A stretch of 64,000 nt of DNA from Klebsiella pneumoniae. Lineage in GTDB: Bacteria > Myxococcota_A > UBA796 > SXON01. The stretch is from positions 1 through 64,000 of the forward strand of contig CAMAXZ010000009.1 in assembly GCA_945862325.1 (NCBI GenBank), written 5' to 3'. Under the pieces are notes generated by a model. That model saw nothing but the letters and a program-made list of their open reading frames with translations. It was not told where the DNA came from and searched no databases. Positions 18,585 to 27,147 of the stretch are shown piece after piece; the first letter of the stretch is position 1; each line of letters starts with the position of its first letter. The position numbers and the translations under genes were made by a program.

Positions 18585-20480
18585 ATGTTGACCGCGCTTT
18601 CGGGGTCCTCGTTGCTGCTCGCCGCTCTCGCCTCCTTCGCGCTCGCCGCGCCTCCCGCCGCTCCGCCGCCGCCCCCGCCCTCGGGGCCCCGCGTGGCGCC
18701 GATGGTGCCGCCCGGCGCGCCGATCCTGCCGGTGCCGCCGATGCTCCAGATTCGCGAGGAAGCGAGGAAGTTCCTCGAGGTCTACAACTCCCTCTATGTG
18801 TCGCTGTCCACGGTGTCCGCCGAAGCGGCCTGGGCGTCGAGCACCGACGTGCGGCCGGAGCACGAGGGACGGCGCGTGGCCGCGGATGAGGCGTTCGCCG
18901 CCTTCATCGGCGATCCCGCGGTCATCGAGCAGGCGCGCGGCTTCCTCGGCAAGAAGGACGCCCTCGACCCCTTGCAGGTGCGGCAGCTCGAGCGCCTCGT
19001 CATGCTCGCCAGCTTCGCGCCAGGGAACGCGCGCGACATCGTGCGGGCGCGCATCGCCGCGGAGGCCCGCGCGGCGGCCGTCCAGGACGCGTTCGTGTAC
19101 TGCTTCACGCCGCGGGCGGCGGACGGGTCGTGCCCCGCGCCGAAGACCGCGAACGACATCGATCAGACCCTCGCCAACAGCACCGACCTCGAGGAGCGCC
19201 GCCGGGTGTGGGAGGCCAGCAAGGAGATCGGGCGCCCCCTGAAGGCCAACCTCGTCGAGCTGCGCCGGCTGCGCAACGAGATCGCGCGCGCAAACGGCTG
19301 GTCGTCCTACTTCGGCCTCATGACCGCCGAGTACGGGCTCACCGCCGACGAGATGATCGCCATCCTCGACGCGGTGTCCAACGACGTCATGCCCCTGTAC
19401 GGCGACGTGTCGACGTGGGCCACGAAGCAGCTCGCGAAGCGCTACCGCCAGCCGGCGCCGCGGTCCGGCGTGCCGGCGCATTGGTACCCGAACCGCTGGG
19501 CGCAGGAGTGGGGCGGTCTCGTGCCGGCGTTGGACCTCGACCCGTACTTCAAGGACCGCAGCCCCGAGTGGATCGTGAAGACCGCGGAGGACTTCTACGT
19601 GGGCATCGGGTTCGCGCCGATGCCCGAGAGCTTCTGGACGAAGTCCGACCTCTACCCGGTGCCCGCCGGCACGGCGCGCCAGAAGAACTCCCATGCGTCG
19701 GCGTGGCACGTCGACCTCCGAAACGATCTGCGCTCGCTGATGAGCGTCGAGCCGAACGCCGAGTGGTTCTTCACGTCCCACCACGAGTTCGGCCACATCG
19801 TCTACTACCAGTCGTACACGCGGCCGGAGGTGCCGCCCATCCTGCGCGAGGGCGCCAATCGTGCGTTTCACGAGGGGGTGGGCGAGCTCATCTCCCTCGC
19901 CGCCGGGCAGACCCCGTACCTGCGCAAGCGCGGCATCCTTCCGGCCGACCTGAAGATCGATCCCAACCAGGCCCTCCTCGAGGACGCCCTCACCCGCACC
20001 GTCGCGTTCCTCCCGTGGAGCGCCGGTGTGATGACCCACTTCGAGTACGAGCTCTACGAGAAGGAGCTGCCGCCGGAGCAGTGGCAGAAGCGCTGGTGGG
20101 AGCTCGTGGCGAAGTACCAGGGCGTGGTGCCGCCGGACGCGGCGCGCCTGACCGACCCCGACCTCTGCGACGCCTGCACGAAGACCCACATCATCGACGA
20201 TCCGGCGGGGTACTACGACTACGCGCTCGCGACGGTCATCAAGTTCCAGCTCCACGAGCACATCGCGCGCGACATCCTGAAGCAGGACCCGCACGCCTGC
20301 GACTACTCGGGCAACAAGGCCGTCGGCGACTACCTGAAGACGATCCTCGAGAAGGGCTCGACGGAAGACTGGCGCTCGGTGCTCCGCGAAGCCACGGGCG
20401 AAGACCTCAGCACGCGGGCCATGCTCGAGTACTACGCGCCCCTGCGGAAGTGGTTGGCGAAGGAGAACAAGAAGAAGTGA
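18585..20480 (+). CDS. M2-family metallopeptidase (angiotensin-converting-enzyme-like)
   Basis: A 631-residue exported dipeptidyl carboxypeptidase-like protein. The N-terminus is a signal peptide (GSSLLLAALASFALA) followed by a Pro-rich linker. The zinc site is H400-E-F-G-H404 and the third ligand E430 in FHEGVGELISL, the spacing of ACE. The helical M2 fold is further suggested by EWIVKTAEDFYVGIGF and KNSHASAWHVDL. It would cleave dipeptides from the C-termini of peptides outside the cytoplasm. The next gene, a spondin_N lipoprotein, starts on its stop codon (TGATG). Confidence 0.92.
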   Translation: MLTALSGSSLLLAALASFALAAPPAAPPPPPPSGPRVAPMVPPGAPILPVPPMLQIREEARKFLEVYNSLYVSLSTVSAEAAWASSTDVRPEHEGRRVAADEAFAAFIGDPAVIEQARGFLGKKDALDPLQVRQLERLVMLASFAPGNARDIVRARIAAEARAAAVQDAFVYCFTPRAADGSCPAPKTANDIDQTLANSTDLEERRRVWEASKEIGRPLKANLVELRRLRNEIARANGWSSYFGLMTAEYGLTADEMIAILDAVSNDVMPLYGDVSTWATKQLAKRYRQPAPRSGVPAHWYPNRWAQEWGGLVPALDLDPYFKDRSPEWIVKTAEDFYVGIGFAPMPESFWTKSDLYPVPAGTARQKNSHASAWHVDLRNDLRSLMSVEPNAEWFFTSHHEFGHIVYYQSYTRPEVPPILREGANRAFHEGVGELISLAAGQTPYLRKRGILPADLKIDPNQALLEDALTRTVAFLPWSAGVMTHFEYELYEKELPPEQWQKRWWELVAKYQGVVPPDAARLTDPDLCDACTKTHIIDDPAGYYDYALATVIKFQLHEHIARDILKQDPHACDYSGNKAVGDYLKTILEKGSTEDWRSVLREATGEDLSTRAMLEYYAPLRKWLAKENKKK

Positions 20481-21214
20481 TGCTCGTCGCTGTGTTCCTG
20501 GGGTGCACCACCCCGTCCGCGGACGACTCGGCCGACCCTGTCCTGCCCGTGAGCGTGCGCGTCACGCTCGCCAACGTGAGCGTGCCGGGCGCGCTCGACA
20601 CGTCCAACGGCGCGGCGGACGCGGTGCTCGCCCCGGGTGTCATCGTCGTGCACGACGGGCAGACGCGGCTCTTCGAGGAGGGGCAGCTCGCCGGCGAGGG
20701 GATGGAGCGTGTGGCCGAGGATGGGGATCCCGCGGTGCTCGTCGCCGAGCTCCAGGGCCGCGACGGCGTCGTCTCCATCGACTACCTCTCCGCGGTGGAC
20801 GACGCGACCTACGAGGCCGCGCCGATGTACTCGGGGGAGCTCGGGTACGAGGTGATCGACGCGCCCCAGGGCGCCGTGGTCGAGGTCGTGTTCATGTTCG
20901 CCCAGTCCAACGACATCTTCGGCGCGACGATCGCGCCGATCGCCGTGGCGGATCTCGAGGCCGCGCCCGCCTCCGGGCCGCTCGGCGGCGAAGGGGAGCT
21001 CGACCTCACCCCGCGCCTGGCCTGGTTCGACGCGGGCACCGAGGCCAACGAGGAGCCGGGGGTCGGGGGCGACCAGGCCCCGCGGCAGGTCGGGCCGGAC
21101 GTCGGCACGTCCACGTCGGACCCCATCGCGCGGATTGACGGCCAGGACGCCGCGGGCTGGACGATGCCGCCGCTCGCCGACGTCGCGCGGCTCAGCGTGT
21201 CGCGGGAGCCTTGA
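20480..21214 (+). CDS. Spondin_N-domain lipoprotein
   Basis: A 244-residue protein. Its very short N-terminus MLVAVFLGC ends in a lipobox-like Cys but lacks positive charge, so lipidation is likely but not sure. The body matches the spondin_N domain seen in bacterial surface proteins: LAPGVIVVHDG, LAGEGMERVAEDGD, FMFAQSNDIFGATIAP and FDAGTEANEEPGVGGDQAP. In animals this fold is in extracellular-matrix F-spondin. It starts one base inside the M2 peptidase stop (TGATG), so the two surface proteins are coupled. Function in bacteria is unknown. Confidence 0.85.
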   Translation: MLVAVFLGCTTPSADDSADPVLPVSVRVTLANVSVPGALDTSNGAADAVLAPGVIVVHDGQTRLFEEGQLAGEGMERVAEDGDPAVLVAELQGRDGVVSIDYLSAVDDATYEAAPMYSGELGYEVIDAPQGAVVEVVFMFAQSNDIFGATIAPIAVADLEAAPASGPLGGEGELDLTPRLAWFDAGTEANEEPGVGGDQAPRQVGPDVGTSTSDPIARIDGQDAAGWTMPPLADVARLSVSREP

Positions 21215-21235
21215 CGCCTGCGCGTCCCGCGATGC

Positions 21236-21931
21236 TCACCCGTCGCGCCGACGCGCATACAGCAGCGCCTCCGCGTAGCGCTCGCGAGAGAGCCCCCGGT
21301 CGTCCTCCGTCGCGTCGAGGAGCTCCTTCGCGGCGCGCGTCGCCACGCCGTCGCGGCTGGCGATGCGGAGCGCCCACGCCTGCGCCTCGGCGCGCGGGTC
21401 GGGCGCGACGCGGGCAACGAGCCCCCAGGCCGCGGCGGTGGTCGCGTCGATCGTGGCGCCGCCGAGGATCACCTCCTTGGCCCGTCCAGGGCCGACGAGG
21501 CGGGCGAGGCGGGTGGTGCCACCGGCGGACGGCACGATGCCGAGGCTGGTCTCGGGGAGGGAGAAGGTGGCTCTCGGCCCGGCGACCCGAAGATCGCACG
21601 CGAGCGCGAGCTCGAAGCCTCCCGCCACCGCGGGCCCGTGCACGGCGGCGATCGTGACGCAAGGCAGGCGGGCGATGGTCGTGAAGACCCGCTGCGAGCG
21701 GAGCTCGAGCGCGTCGAGGGGCGACGCCGCGCGAAGCTCGCGCAGATCCGCGCCGCCGCAGAACGCGCCGTCGCCGGTGCTCCGCGCGACGATGACCGCG
21801 CAGTCGCGCGCCAGGGAGACCGCCGCGTCGAGCAACGCGTCGAGGTGCGCGCGGTCGTAGGCGTGGGCGCGCTCGGGGCGGTCCAGCACGAGGTGTCCGA
21901 CGGCGCCGTGCCGCTCCGCGTGGACGGGCAT
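21236..21931 (-). CDS. Enoyl-CoA hydratase/isomerase family protein
   Basis: A 231-residue crotonase-fold protein, about 25 residues shorter than usual. Oxyanion-hole segments are seen in CGGADLRELRA and HGPAVAGGFELALACDLRV, and the catalytic Glu region in LPETSLGIVPSAGGTTRLARLVG. Both Glu positions used by hydratases appear present. It would add water to, or isomerise, 2-enoyl-CoA in the cytoplasm. The ATG at 21931 is 21 bases from the divergent bpt start. No beta-oxidation partner is adjacent, so the substrate is open. Confidence 0.85.
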   Translation of the reverse strand: MPVHAERHGAVGHLVLDRPERAHAYDRAHLDALLDAAVSLARDCAVIVARSTGDGAFCGGADLRELRAASPLDALELRSQRVFTTIARLPCVTIAAVHGPAVAGGFELALACDLRVAGPRATFSLPETSLGIVPSAGGTTRLARLVGPGRAKEVILGGATIDATTAAAWGLVARVAPDPRAEAQAWALRIASRDGVATRAAKELLDATEDDRGLSRERYAEALLYARRRDG

Positions 21932-21937
21932 CCGACC

Positions 21938-21946
21938 GGATAACCT
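21938..21946. promoter_or_regulatory. AT-rich core of a 21-base divergent promoter
   Basis: The only AT-rich stretch (GGATAACCT) between the divergent starts at 21931 (minus) and 21953 (plus). TAACCT (21941-21946) ends 6 bases before the bpt ATG, fitting a leaderless -10 box. The reverse-strand match (TTATCC) is weaker. Confidence 0.45.
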
Positions 21947-21952
21947 GTGCCG

Positions 21953-22663
21953 ATGCGGTTCCGTGTCCTTTGGGACCAGCACGAGCGGTGCCCGTACCTG
22001 CCGGATCGGACGGCCCGGCTGCCGCTGCGCGTTCCGCTCGACCCCGTCGCGCCGAGCGACTTCGACGCGCTCCTCGCGGCGGGGGAGCGGCGCTCCGGGC
22101 GAATGATGTACCGCACGCAGTGCCCGTCGTGCGCGGCGTGCGTCCCGCTGCGGGTGCCCGTGGCCGATCACGCTCCGACCCCGAGCCAACGTCGCGTATG
22201 GCGCCGCAACGAGGGCGACGTGCGCGTCGCGGTAGGCCCGCCGGTCGTCGACGAGGTGAGGTTGAACCTCTACAACCGCCACAAGATCGAGCGCGGCTTG
22301 TCGACGGACGACCAGCCCATCACGGCGCTCGGGTACCGCACGTGGCTGGTCGACTCGTGCGCCGACAGCCGGGAAGTAAGGTACTACGTGGGGGATCGGC
22401 TCGTGGCCGTCAGCGTGCTCGACGTCGGGCTCGAGGCCGCCTCGAGCGTGTACCACTACTTCGACCCCGACGAATCACGGCGTTCGCTCGGAGTGTTCAG
22501 CGTGCTCGCGGAGATCGAGGTGTGCCGGCAGTGGGGGCTGCGCTGGTACTACCTCGGCTTCTGGGTTGAGCAGTGTCGAAGCCTCGCCTACAAGGCAAAC
22601 TATTGGCCACACGAGCGCCGCGAGCGAGGAGAGTGGCGTCGCGTCAGCGGGCCCGAGAAGTAG
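21953..22663 (+). CDS. bpt: Leucyl/arginyl-tRNA-protein transferase (Bpt/Ate1 family)
   Basis: A 236-residue aminoacyl-tRNA-protein transferase of the bacterial N-degron pathway, which adds Leu (or Arg) to the N-termini of proteins so that ClpS/ClpAP can recognise them. Motifs: YRTQCPSCAACVPLRV (Cys cluster), SSVYHYFDPDE, SLGVFSVLAEIE and YLGFWVEQCRSLAYKANYWP. Length is standard. ATG 21953 is favoured over GTG 21947 because the latter touches the probable -10 box. Its 3' end overlaps the convergent hypothetical gene by 20 bases. Confidence 0.93.
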   Translation: MRFRVLWDQHERCPYLPDRTARLPLRVPLDPVAPSDFDALLAAGERRSGRMMYRTQCPSCAACVPLRVPVADHAPTPSQRRVWRRNEGDVRVAVGPPVVDEVRLNLYNRHKIERGLSTDDQPITALGYRTWLVDSCADSREVRYYVGDRLVAVSVLDVGLEAASSVYHYFDPDESRRSLGVFSVLAEIEVCRQWGLRWYYLGFWVEQCRSLAYKANYWPHERRERGEWRRVSGPEK

Positions 22664-23216
22664 CCGACGCCCCGGTCCGCAGCCGCTCGGTCTCGGAGCG
22701 GATGTCGGCGGCTGCGTCGCGCAGGCCCGCCGCGAGCGCGTCGAGGGCGGCGAGGGTGTCGGGGCCGCGAAGCGCGTCGGCGAGCGGGTTGGGCGCTGCC
22801 GGCGTCGCGGCGGCCTCGGCGACCTGCGCGACGAAGCCGCGCAGGGCCTCGCCGACGGCGGCCCCCACGCGGTCGGGGTCTCGCGCCTCGTCGGGGCGGA
22901 GCCCAAGCAGCGCGTCGATGCTGATCGTGGACGTCGCGCGCGGGGTGTCCCCGCGGGCCGCCGCCAGGGAACCTGCGAGGGTGGCGCCGAACGCGAGCAC
23001 GTGGGCGCGGACATGGGCCTCCGCGTCGGCCTGCGAGACCTCCCAGGGGGCCATCGCATCGGGGTCGGCCTGCGCTTCGGCGCCGAGCACGGTGCGGACG
23101 GGCAGCGCGCCGGGTGGAGGCGTCGAACCGTCAGGAACGAGGAAGAACCTTGATTCTGGACCGCCTTCGGCGGCCTCCGCGATCCACAGGGTACCGGGGG
23201 GCGCGTCGGTCTTCAC
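22644..23216 (-). CDS. Hypothetical protein, Ala-rich
   Basis: A 190-residue soluble protein that I do not recognise. The N-terminal third (PPGTLWIAEAAEGGPESRFF, then LVPDGSTPPPGALPV) looks like a small folded domain; the rest is Ala-rich and probably helical, with no signal or membrane segment. The GTG start at 23216 is preceded by TATCAT ending 6 bases upstream on the minus strand, so it fits the leaderless class. It is divergent from the orphan SPASM gene. Confidence 0.6.
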   Translation of the reverse strand: MKTDAPPGTLWIAEAAEGGPESRFFLVPDGSTPPPGALPVRTVLGAEAQADPDAMAPWEVSQADAEAHVRAHVLAFGATLAGSLAAARGDTPRATSTISIDALLGLRPDEARDPDRVGAAVGEALRGFVAQVAEAAATPAAPNPLADALRGPDTLAALDALAAGLRDAAADIRSETERLRTGASATSRAR

Positions 23217-23240
23217 GCGTCGATGATAACGTCTACGGCG
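23217..23240. promoter_or_regulatory. Bidirectional promoter with overlapping -10 boxes
   Basis: Within ATGATAACGT (23223-23232) the minus strand reads TATCAT, ending 6 bases before the GTG at 23216, and the plus strand reads TAACGT, ending 8 bases before the ATG at 23241. The two -10 boxes share two bases. Both transcripts would be leaderless. Confidence 0.5.
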
Positions 23241-23543
23241 ATGGAACGCCCCGCTTGCGCCGGATTGTGGTTGACGCCGATGGTGCATGTCGGCGGCGAC
23301 CTCACGACCTGTTGCCTCGACGAGCGCCTGGAGAACCGCCTCGGCAACGTCACGCAGACCCCCCTGGCCGAGCTGTGGACGGGGCCCACGGTCGAGCGAT
23401 GGCGCGCGGCGCAGGCCGAGGGGCGCTTCGAGGAGAGCGGGCCGTACTGCACGCGTTGCAACTGGCAGAGCGCGGGGGCGGTGCCGGCGGACGTGCTCGC
23501 GCGCTGGCGCGATGACGCGGCGCGTCGGGGGCGACGTGTCTGA
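23241..23543 (+). CDS. Orphan SPASM-domain protein (no radical SAM domain)
   Basis: A 100-residue protein consisting of a SPASM iron-sulfur domain only. It shows an early Cys (PACAGLW), a CC pair (GGDLTTCCLDE), GNVTQTPLAELW and a final CTRCNW, the order found at the C-terminus of radical SAM/SPASM enzymes. The segment aligns with the C-terminal end of the radical SAM protein at 61689-62768. I prefer ATG 23241 to 23223 because the upstream ATG lies inside the probable -10 region. It is the first gene of an operon with ABC transporter, DegT, PilD and sulfotransferase genes, overlapping the ABC gene by 8 bases. It may complete a truncated radical SAM enzyme elsewhere. Confidence 0.75.
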   Translation: MERPACAGLWLTPMVHVGGDLTTCCLDERLENRLGNVTQTPLAELWTGPTVERWRAAQAEGRFEESGPYCTRCNWQSAGAVPADVLARWRDDAARRGRRV

Positions 23544-24480
23544 CGCGGCCATCCGCACCGAGAAGCTCTGCAAGACCTACAAGGTCGGCTTCTTCATGCG
23601 CCCGCTCGTCGGACTCATCGACCTCGACCTCGAGGTTCCACGCGGGTGCAGCTTCGGCTTCGTCGGGCCGAACGGCGCAGGCAAGACGACGACCATCAAG
23701 ACGCTCATGTCGCTTCAGCGCGCCACGAGCGGCCGGGCGTGGATCCTCGGGCAGCCGGTCCCCACGCCGGAGTCGAGGAAGAGCGTCGGGTTCCTGCCGG
23801 AGCGCCCGTACTTCTACGAGCACCTCACCGCGGGCGAGTTCCTCGACTTCTACGGGCGGCTCGCCGAGGTGCCCTCGGTGGAGCGCGGCCGCCGTGTCAC
23901 CCGCCTGTTGGAGCGCGTCGCCCTCGAGCGCTTCCGGGACGTGCCGCTCGGCAAGTTCAGCAAGGGCATGCTTCAGCGGGCCGGGCTCGCGCAGGCGTTG
24001 ATCTCGGACCCCGACCTCCTGGTGCTCGACGAGCCCATGTCGGGGCTCGATCCCCTCGGGCGGGTGCTCGTGCGAGACCTCATCCTCGAGGAGCGCCGCG
24101 CGGGGAAGACCGTCTTCTTCTCGAGTCACATCCTCGCGGATGTCGAGGCGATCTGCGACAGCGTGGCCATCGTCGTGCAAGGCCGCCTTCGTGGCGTCGG
24201 GCCCGTGCGGCAGCTCGTCGGGCGGACGGTGGAGCACGTCGACTGCGTGTTTCACGGTGTCGAACGCGACGCATCGGGTGCCTGGGTTCGGCGCGACCAC
24301 GCCGAGGCGCACATGCGCCTGCCCCCCGACGCCGTCGACGCGGCGGTGGACGCGGTGCGCGCCATCGGCGGCGCGGTGATCGCGGTGGTGCCGGCGCTGC
24401 GCACCCTCGAGCAGGTGCTCCTCGACGAGGTCGAGCGCGCGAAGCCCGTCGACGCGCGGAAATTGGGGGTGCTCGCATGA
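23536..24480 (+). CDS. ABC transporter ATP-binding protein
   Basis: A 314-residue ABC-2 type ATPase. Walker A is GPNGAGKTT (44-52), the signature [11 protein letters not shown], Walker [13 protein letters not shown] and the switch His in SSHIL. The C-terminal 80 residues form the accessory region usual in NosF/CcmA-like exporters. It pairs with the permease encoded next (ATGA overlap). The GTG start lies 8 bases inside the SPASM gene. The cargo is unknown; neighbouring modifying enzymes suggest a surface polymer or lipid. Confidence 0.93.
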   Translation: MSDAAIRTEKLCKTYKVGFFMRPLVGLIDLDLEVPRGCSFGFVGPNGAGKTTTIKTLMSLQRATSGRAWILGQPVPTPESRKSVGFLPERPYFYEHLTAGEFLDFYGRLAEVPSVERGRRVTRLLERVALERFRDVPLGKFSKGMLQRAGLAQALISDPDLLVLDEPMSGLDPLGRVLVRDLILEERRAGKTVFFSSHILADVEAICDSVAIVVQGRLRGVGPVRQLVGRTVEHVDCVFHGVERDASGAWVRRDHAEAHMRLPPDAVDAAVDAVRAIGGAVIAVVPALRTLEQVLLDEVERAKPVDARKLGVLA

Positions 24481-25244
24481 CCCGCATCTGGGCCGTCGCC
24501 ACCAACACCTTTCGCGAGGCCGTGCGCGACCGCGTCCTGCACAGCATCTTCTTCTTCGCCGTCCTTCTCGTCGTCGTGTCCGTGGCCTTGCGCGAGATCA
24601 GCATCGGCGACGTCGACAAGGTCGTGCGCGGCACGGCGCTCGCGGCCATCGCGGCCATCGGGGCGATCATCGCCATCTTCTTGGGGATCAACCTCGTCTG
24701 GAAGGAGATCGACCGGAAGACGATCTACACCCTGGCGAGCAAGCCCCTCCCGCGCTGGGAGATCCTGCTCGGCAAGTACCTCGGGCTCTGGCTCACCCTG
24801 GCCGCGGAGGTCGGCCTGCTGTCGGCGTTGTACGTCGGCGTGGTTGGCGTACAGCAGGGTTTGCCCCCGGTCCAGGTGTACGTGGCCCTGGGCCTGCTGT
24901 TGGTCGAGCTGACGGTGTTGTGTGCGTGGGCGACGATGTTCTCCACCTTCGCCGCGCCCACGTCTGCCGCGGCGTACACCCTCGCGATCTACGTCATCGG
25001 CCACTTCTGCGACGACCTCCGCGACTATGGCGAGGCCGCCGACAGCCCGCTGTTCCGCAGCGTGGCGCTCACGCTCTACCGGGTGCTCCCGAACCTCGAC
25101 GTCTTCAACCTGCGCGCGGAGGCGGTGCACGCGGTGGTGGTGCCGTGGTCCGAGGTGGGCTGGGCGCTCCTCTACGGCGCCGGGCACACGGGCGTCGTCC
25201 TCGCCATCGCCTGCTGGATCTTCAACGAGCGGGACTTCAAGTGA
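24477..25244 (+). CDS. ABC-2 type transporter permease
   Basis: A 255-residue membrane protein with about six hydrophobic segments. The N-terminal block [20 protein letters not shown] and the motif DRKTIYTLASKPLPRWEILL are typical of ABC-2 permeases of the NosY-like group. It starts inside the ATPase stop codon (ATGA) and ends inside the aminotransferase start (GTGA), so it belongs to the same operon and forms an exporter with the upstream ATPase in the inner membrane. Confidence 0.9.
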   Translation: MTRIWAVATNTFREAVRDRVLHSIFFFAVLLVVVSVALREISIGDVDKVVRGTALAAIAAIGAIIAIFLGINLVWKEIDRKTIYTLASKPLPRWEILLGKYLGLWLTLAAEVGLLSALYVGVVGVQQGLPPVQVYVALGLLLVELTVLCAWATMFSTFAAPTSAAAYTLAIYVIGHFCDDLRDYGEAADSPLFRSVALTLYRVLPNLDVFNLRAEAVHAVVVPWSEVGWALLYGAGHTGVVLAIACWIFNERDFK

Positions 25245-26308
25245 GCGTCGTCCGGCTCGCCGACCCGTCGCGGCGGCACGCGCGGGTGGCGGCCGAGGTC
25301 GAGCGGCGGGTGGCGGAGGTGCTCCGCGGCGGGCGGTACGTCGGGGGCCCGGTGGTCGACCACGCGGAGCGGGCCCTGGCCGGGGTGTTCGGCTGGGCCC
25401 TCGGGGTCGGGGTGAACAGCGGGACCGACGCCCTGATCTACGCCCTGCTGGCGTTGGGGGTCGGGCCGGGCGACGAGGTCGTCGTGCCGGCCGTCACGTT
25501 CTTCGCCACCGCGGGGGCCGTCGTGCGTGTGGGTGCAACGCCGGTGATCGCGGACGTGCGGGCGGATCTTCCGCTCATCGACCCGGCGCGGCTGCCGATC
25601 GGGCCCCGAACGCGGGCGATCGTGGTCGTCCACCTGTTCGGAGAGGGCGCCACCCTCGGGCCGGTGCCCGTGCCCGTCGTCGACGACGCGGCGCAGGTGG
25701 CAGGGGCGGACCCGCCGCCGCGCGTCGGGGTCATCGGCGCGACCAGCTTCTACCCTACAAAAACGCTCGGCGCGGCGGGCGACGGGGGGCTCGTGCTGAC
25801 CGACGACGCGCGCCTCGCCGACGCCGTGCGCCGCCTCACGCACCACGGGATGACCGAGCCGAACGTCGCGGAGCGGGTGTCGGGACACGTCGGCGGAAAC
25901 TCGAGGTTGGACGCGATCCAGGCGGCCGTCCTGCTCGCGCACCTCGACGACCTCCCCGCGCGCGTCGCCGCGCGTCGACACCATGCCGAGGTGTACGACG
26001 CGGCGTTCGCCTCGTGCTCTGGCGTCCGCCTCGTGCGGCGTTCGCGCGGGCATCCTGTCCACCAGTACCTCGTGCGCGCCGAGCGGCGGGACGCCTTGCG
26101 CGCGGGCCTCGCCGCGCGTGGCGTGGAGACGGGCGTGTACTACCCGCGGTCGCTCGCCGCGCAGCCGGCGCTGGCCGAACACGCGCGCGCGACGCCCAAC
26201 GCCGACGCGTGGTGCGCGGAGGCGCTCGCGCTGCCGGTGCACGAGTGCCTCACGCCTTCCGACGTCGGTTACGTCGTCGACGCCGTTCTGGCGGAGGTGG
26301 GCCGATGA
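25241..26308 (+). CDS. DegT/DnrJ/EryC1-type sugar aminotransferase
   Basis: A 355-residue PLP enzyme that aminates nucleotide-linked keto sugars. It has NSGTDALIYALLALGVGPGD, VPAVTFFATAGAV, VVHLFG, the cofactor Asp region PVVDDAAQV and the Schiff-base K174 in SFYPTKTLGAAGDGG. The region around HHGMTEPN and GGNSRLDAIQAAVL supports the assignment. It is translationally coupled on both sides (GTGA and ATGA). With the sulfotransferase and ABC exporter it suggests synthesis of an amino-sugar-containing surface glycan, but no glycosyltransferase is in this operon. Confidence 0.9.
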   Translation: MSVVRLADPSRRHARVAAEVERRVAEVLRGGRYVGGPVVDHAERALAGVFGWALGVGVNSGTDALIYALLALGVGPGDEVVVPAVTFFATAGAVVRVGATPVIADVRADLPLIDPARLPIGPRTRAIVVVHLFGEGATLGPVPVPVVDDAAQVAGADPPPRVGVIGATSFYPTKTLGAAGDGGLVLTDDARLADAVRRLTHHGMTEPNVAERVSGHVGGNSRLDAIQAAVLLAHLDDLPARVAARRHHAEVYDAAFASCSGVRLVRRSRGHPVHQYLVRAERRDALRAGLAARGVETGVYYPRSLAAQPALAEHARATPNADAWCAEALALPVHECLTPSDVGYVVDAVLAEVGR

Positions 26309-27147
26309 GCCCGGACACGATGGTGTACGCGCTGTTCGCCGCCTACGCCGGGCTGTTCGGCCTGCTCTTCGGCAGCTTCATGAACGTCTGCATCGCGCGG
26401 ATGCCGGCCGACCGCTCGATCGTGTTCCCCGGCTCGGCGTGCCCGAAGTGCGGCACGGCCATCAAGCCCTACGACAACGTGCCGGTGCTCGCGTGGCTGT
26501 GGCTCGGAGGTCGGTGTCGGGCGTGCAAGGCGCCCATCTCCGCCCGTTATCCGGCGGTCGAGGCCGCGTTCGGCGTGCTCGCGGTGCTGTTGTTCCGGCA
26601 CCTCGTGCCCGACCTCGCCGACGTCGACGCCGGCCACCTCGTGGCCTTCGTCTGGTACGGCTGGCTCGCGTTCTGCTTGATGGCGCTGACGTTCATCGAC
26701 CTCGAGCACCAGATCATCCCCGACCCCTTCAGCATCTACAGCGTGCCGGTAGGGGTCTTGGGCGCGCTCGCGCTCCCCGCGCTCGGGTACCACGACACGA
26801 TCACGTGGCAGCAGTCGGTCGTGGGCGCGATGGTCGGCGGCCTCGGGCTCTGGGCGATGGCGGCGGCAGCGTCCTGGTGGTACGGGCTCGAGGCGATGGG
26901 CACGGGAGACGCGAAACTGATGGCGTTGATCGGTTCGTACTTCGGTGCGGTGCCCGCGCTGGTGTTCATCCTGGTCCTCGGTTCGGTGGTGGGGAGCGTG
27001 GTCGGCGTGACCGTGGCGGTCGTGCGCCGGCGCTCGTTGAAGCTGGCGATGCCCTTCGGTCCATTTCTGGCGCTGGGCGCTCTGGTTTGGCTGTTCTTCG
27101 GAGACGAGGTGCGCGTGACCTTCTTGCCGTGGGCGTTCTGGGGATGA
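26305..27147 (+). CDS. pilD: Prepilin peptidase / N-methyltransferase
   Basis: A 280-residue inner-membrane aspartic protease that cleaves and methylates type IV prepilins and pseudopilins. The zinc-binding motif is complete (CPKCG ... CRACK), and both catalytic Asp regions are present (FIDLEHQIIPD and GTGDAKLMA). About eight hydrophobic segments are seen. Being locked into an operon with an ABC exporter, an aminotransferase and a sulfotransferase rather than pil genes is unusual. It starts in the aminotransferase stop and ends in the sulfotransferase start. Confidence 0.95.
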   Translation: MSPDTMVYALFAAYAGLFGLLFGSFMNVCIARMPADRSIVFPGSACPKCGTAIKPYDNVPVLAWLWLGGRCRACKAPISARYPAVEAAFGVLAVLLFRHLVPDLADVDAGHLVAFVWYGWLAFCLMALTFIDLEHQIIPDPFSIYSVPVGVLGALALPALGYHDTITWQQSVVGAMVGGLGLWAMAAAASWWYGLEAMGTGDAKLMALIGSYFGAVPALVFILVLGSVVGSVVGVTVAVVRRRSLKLAMPFGPFLALGALVWLFFGDEVRVTFLPWAFWG

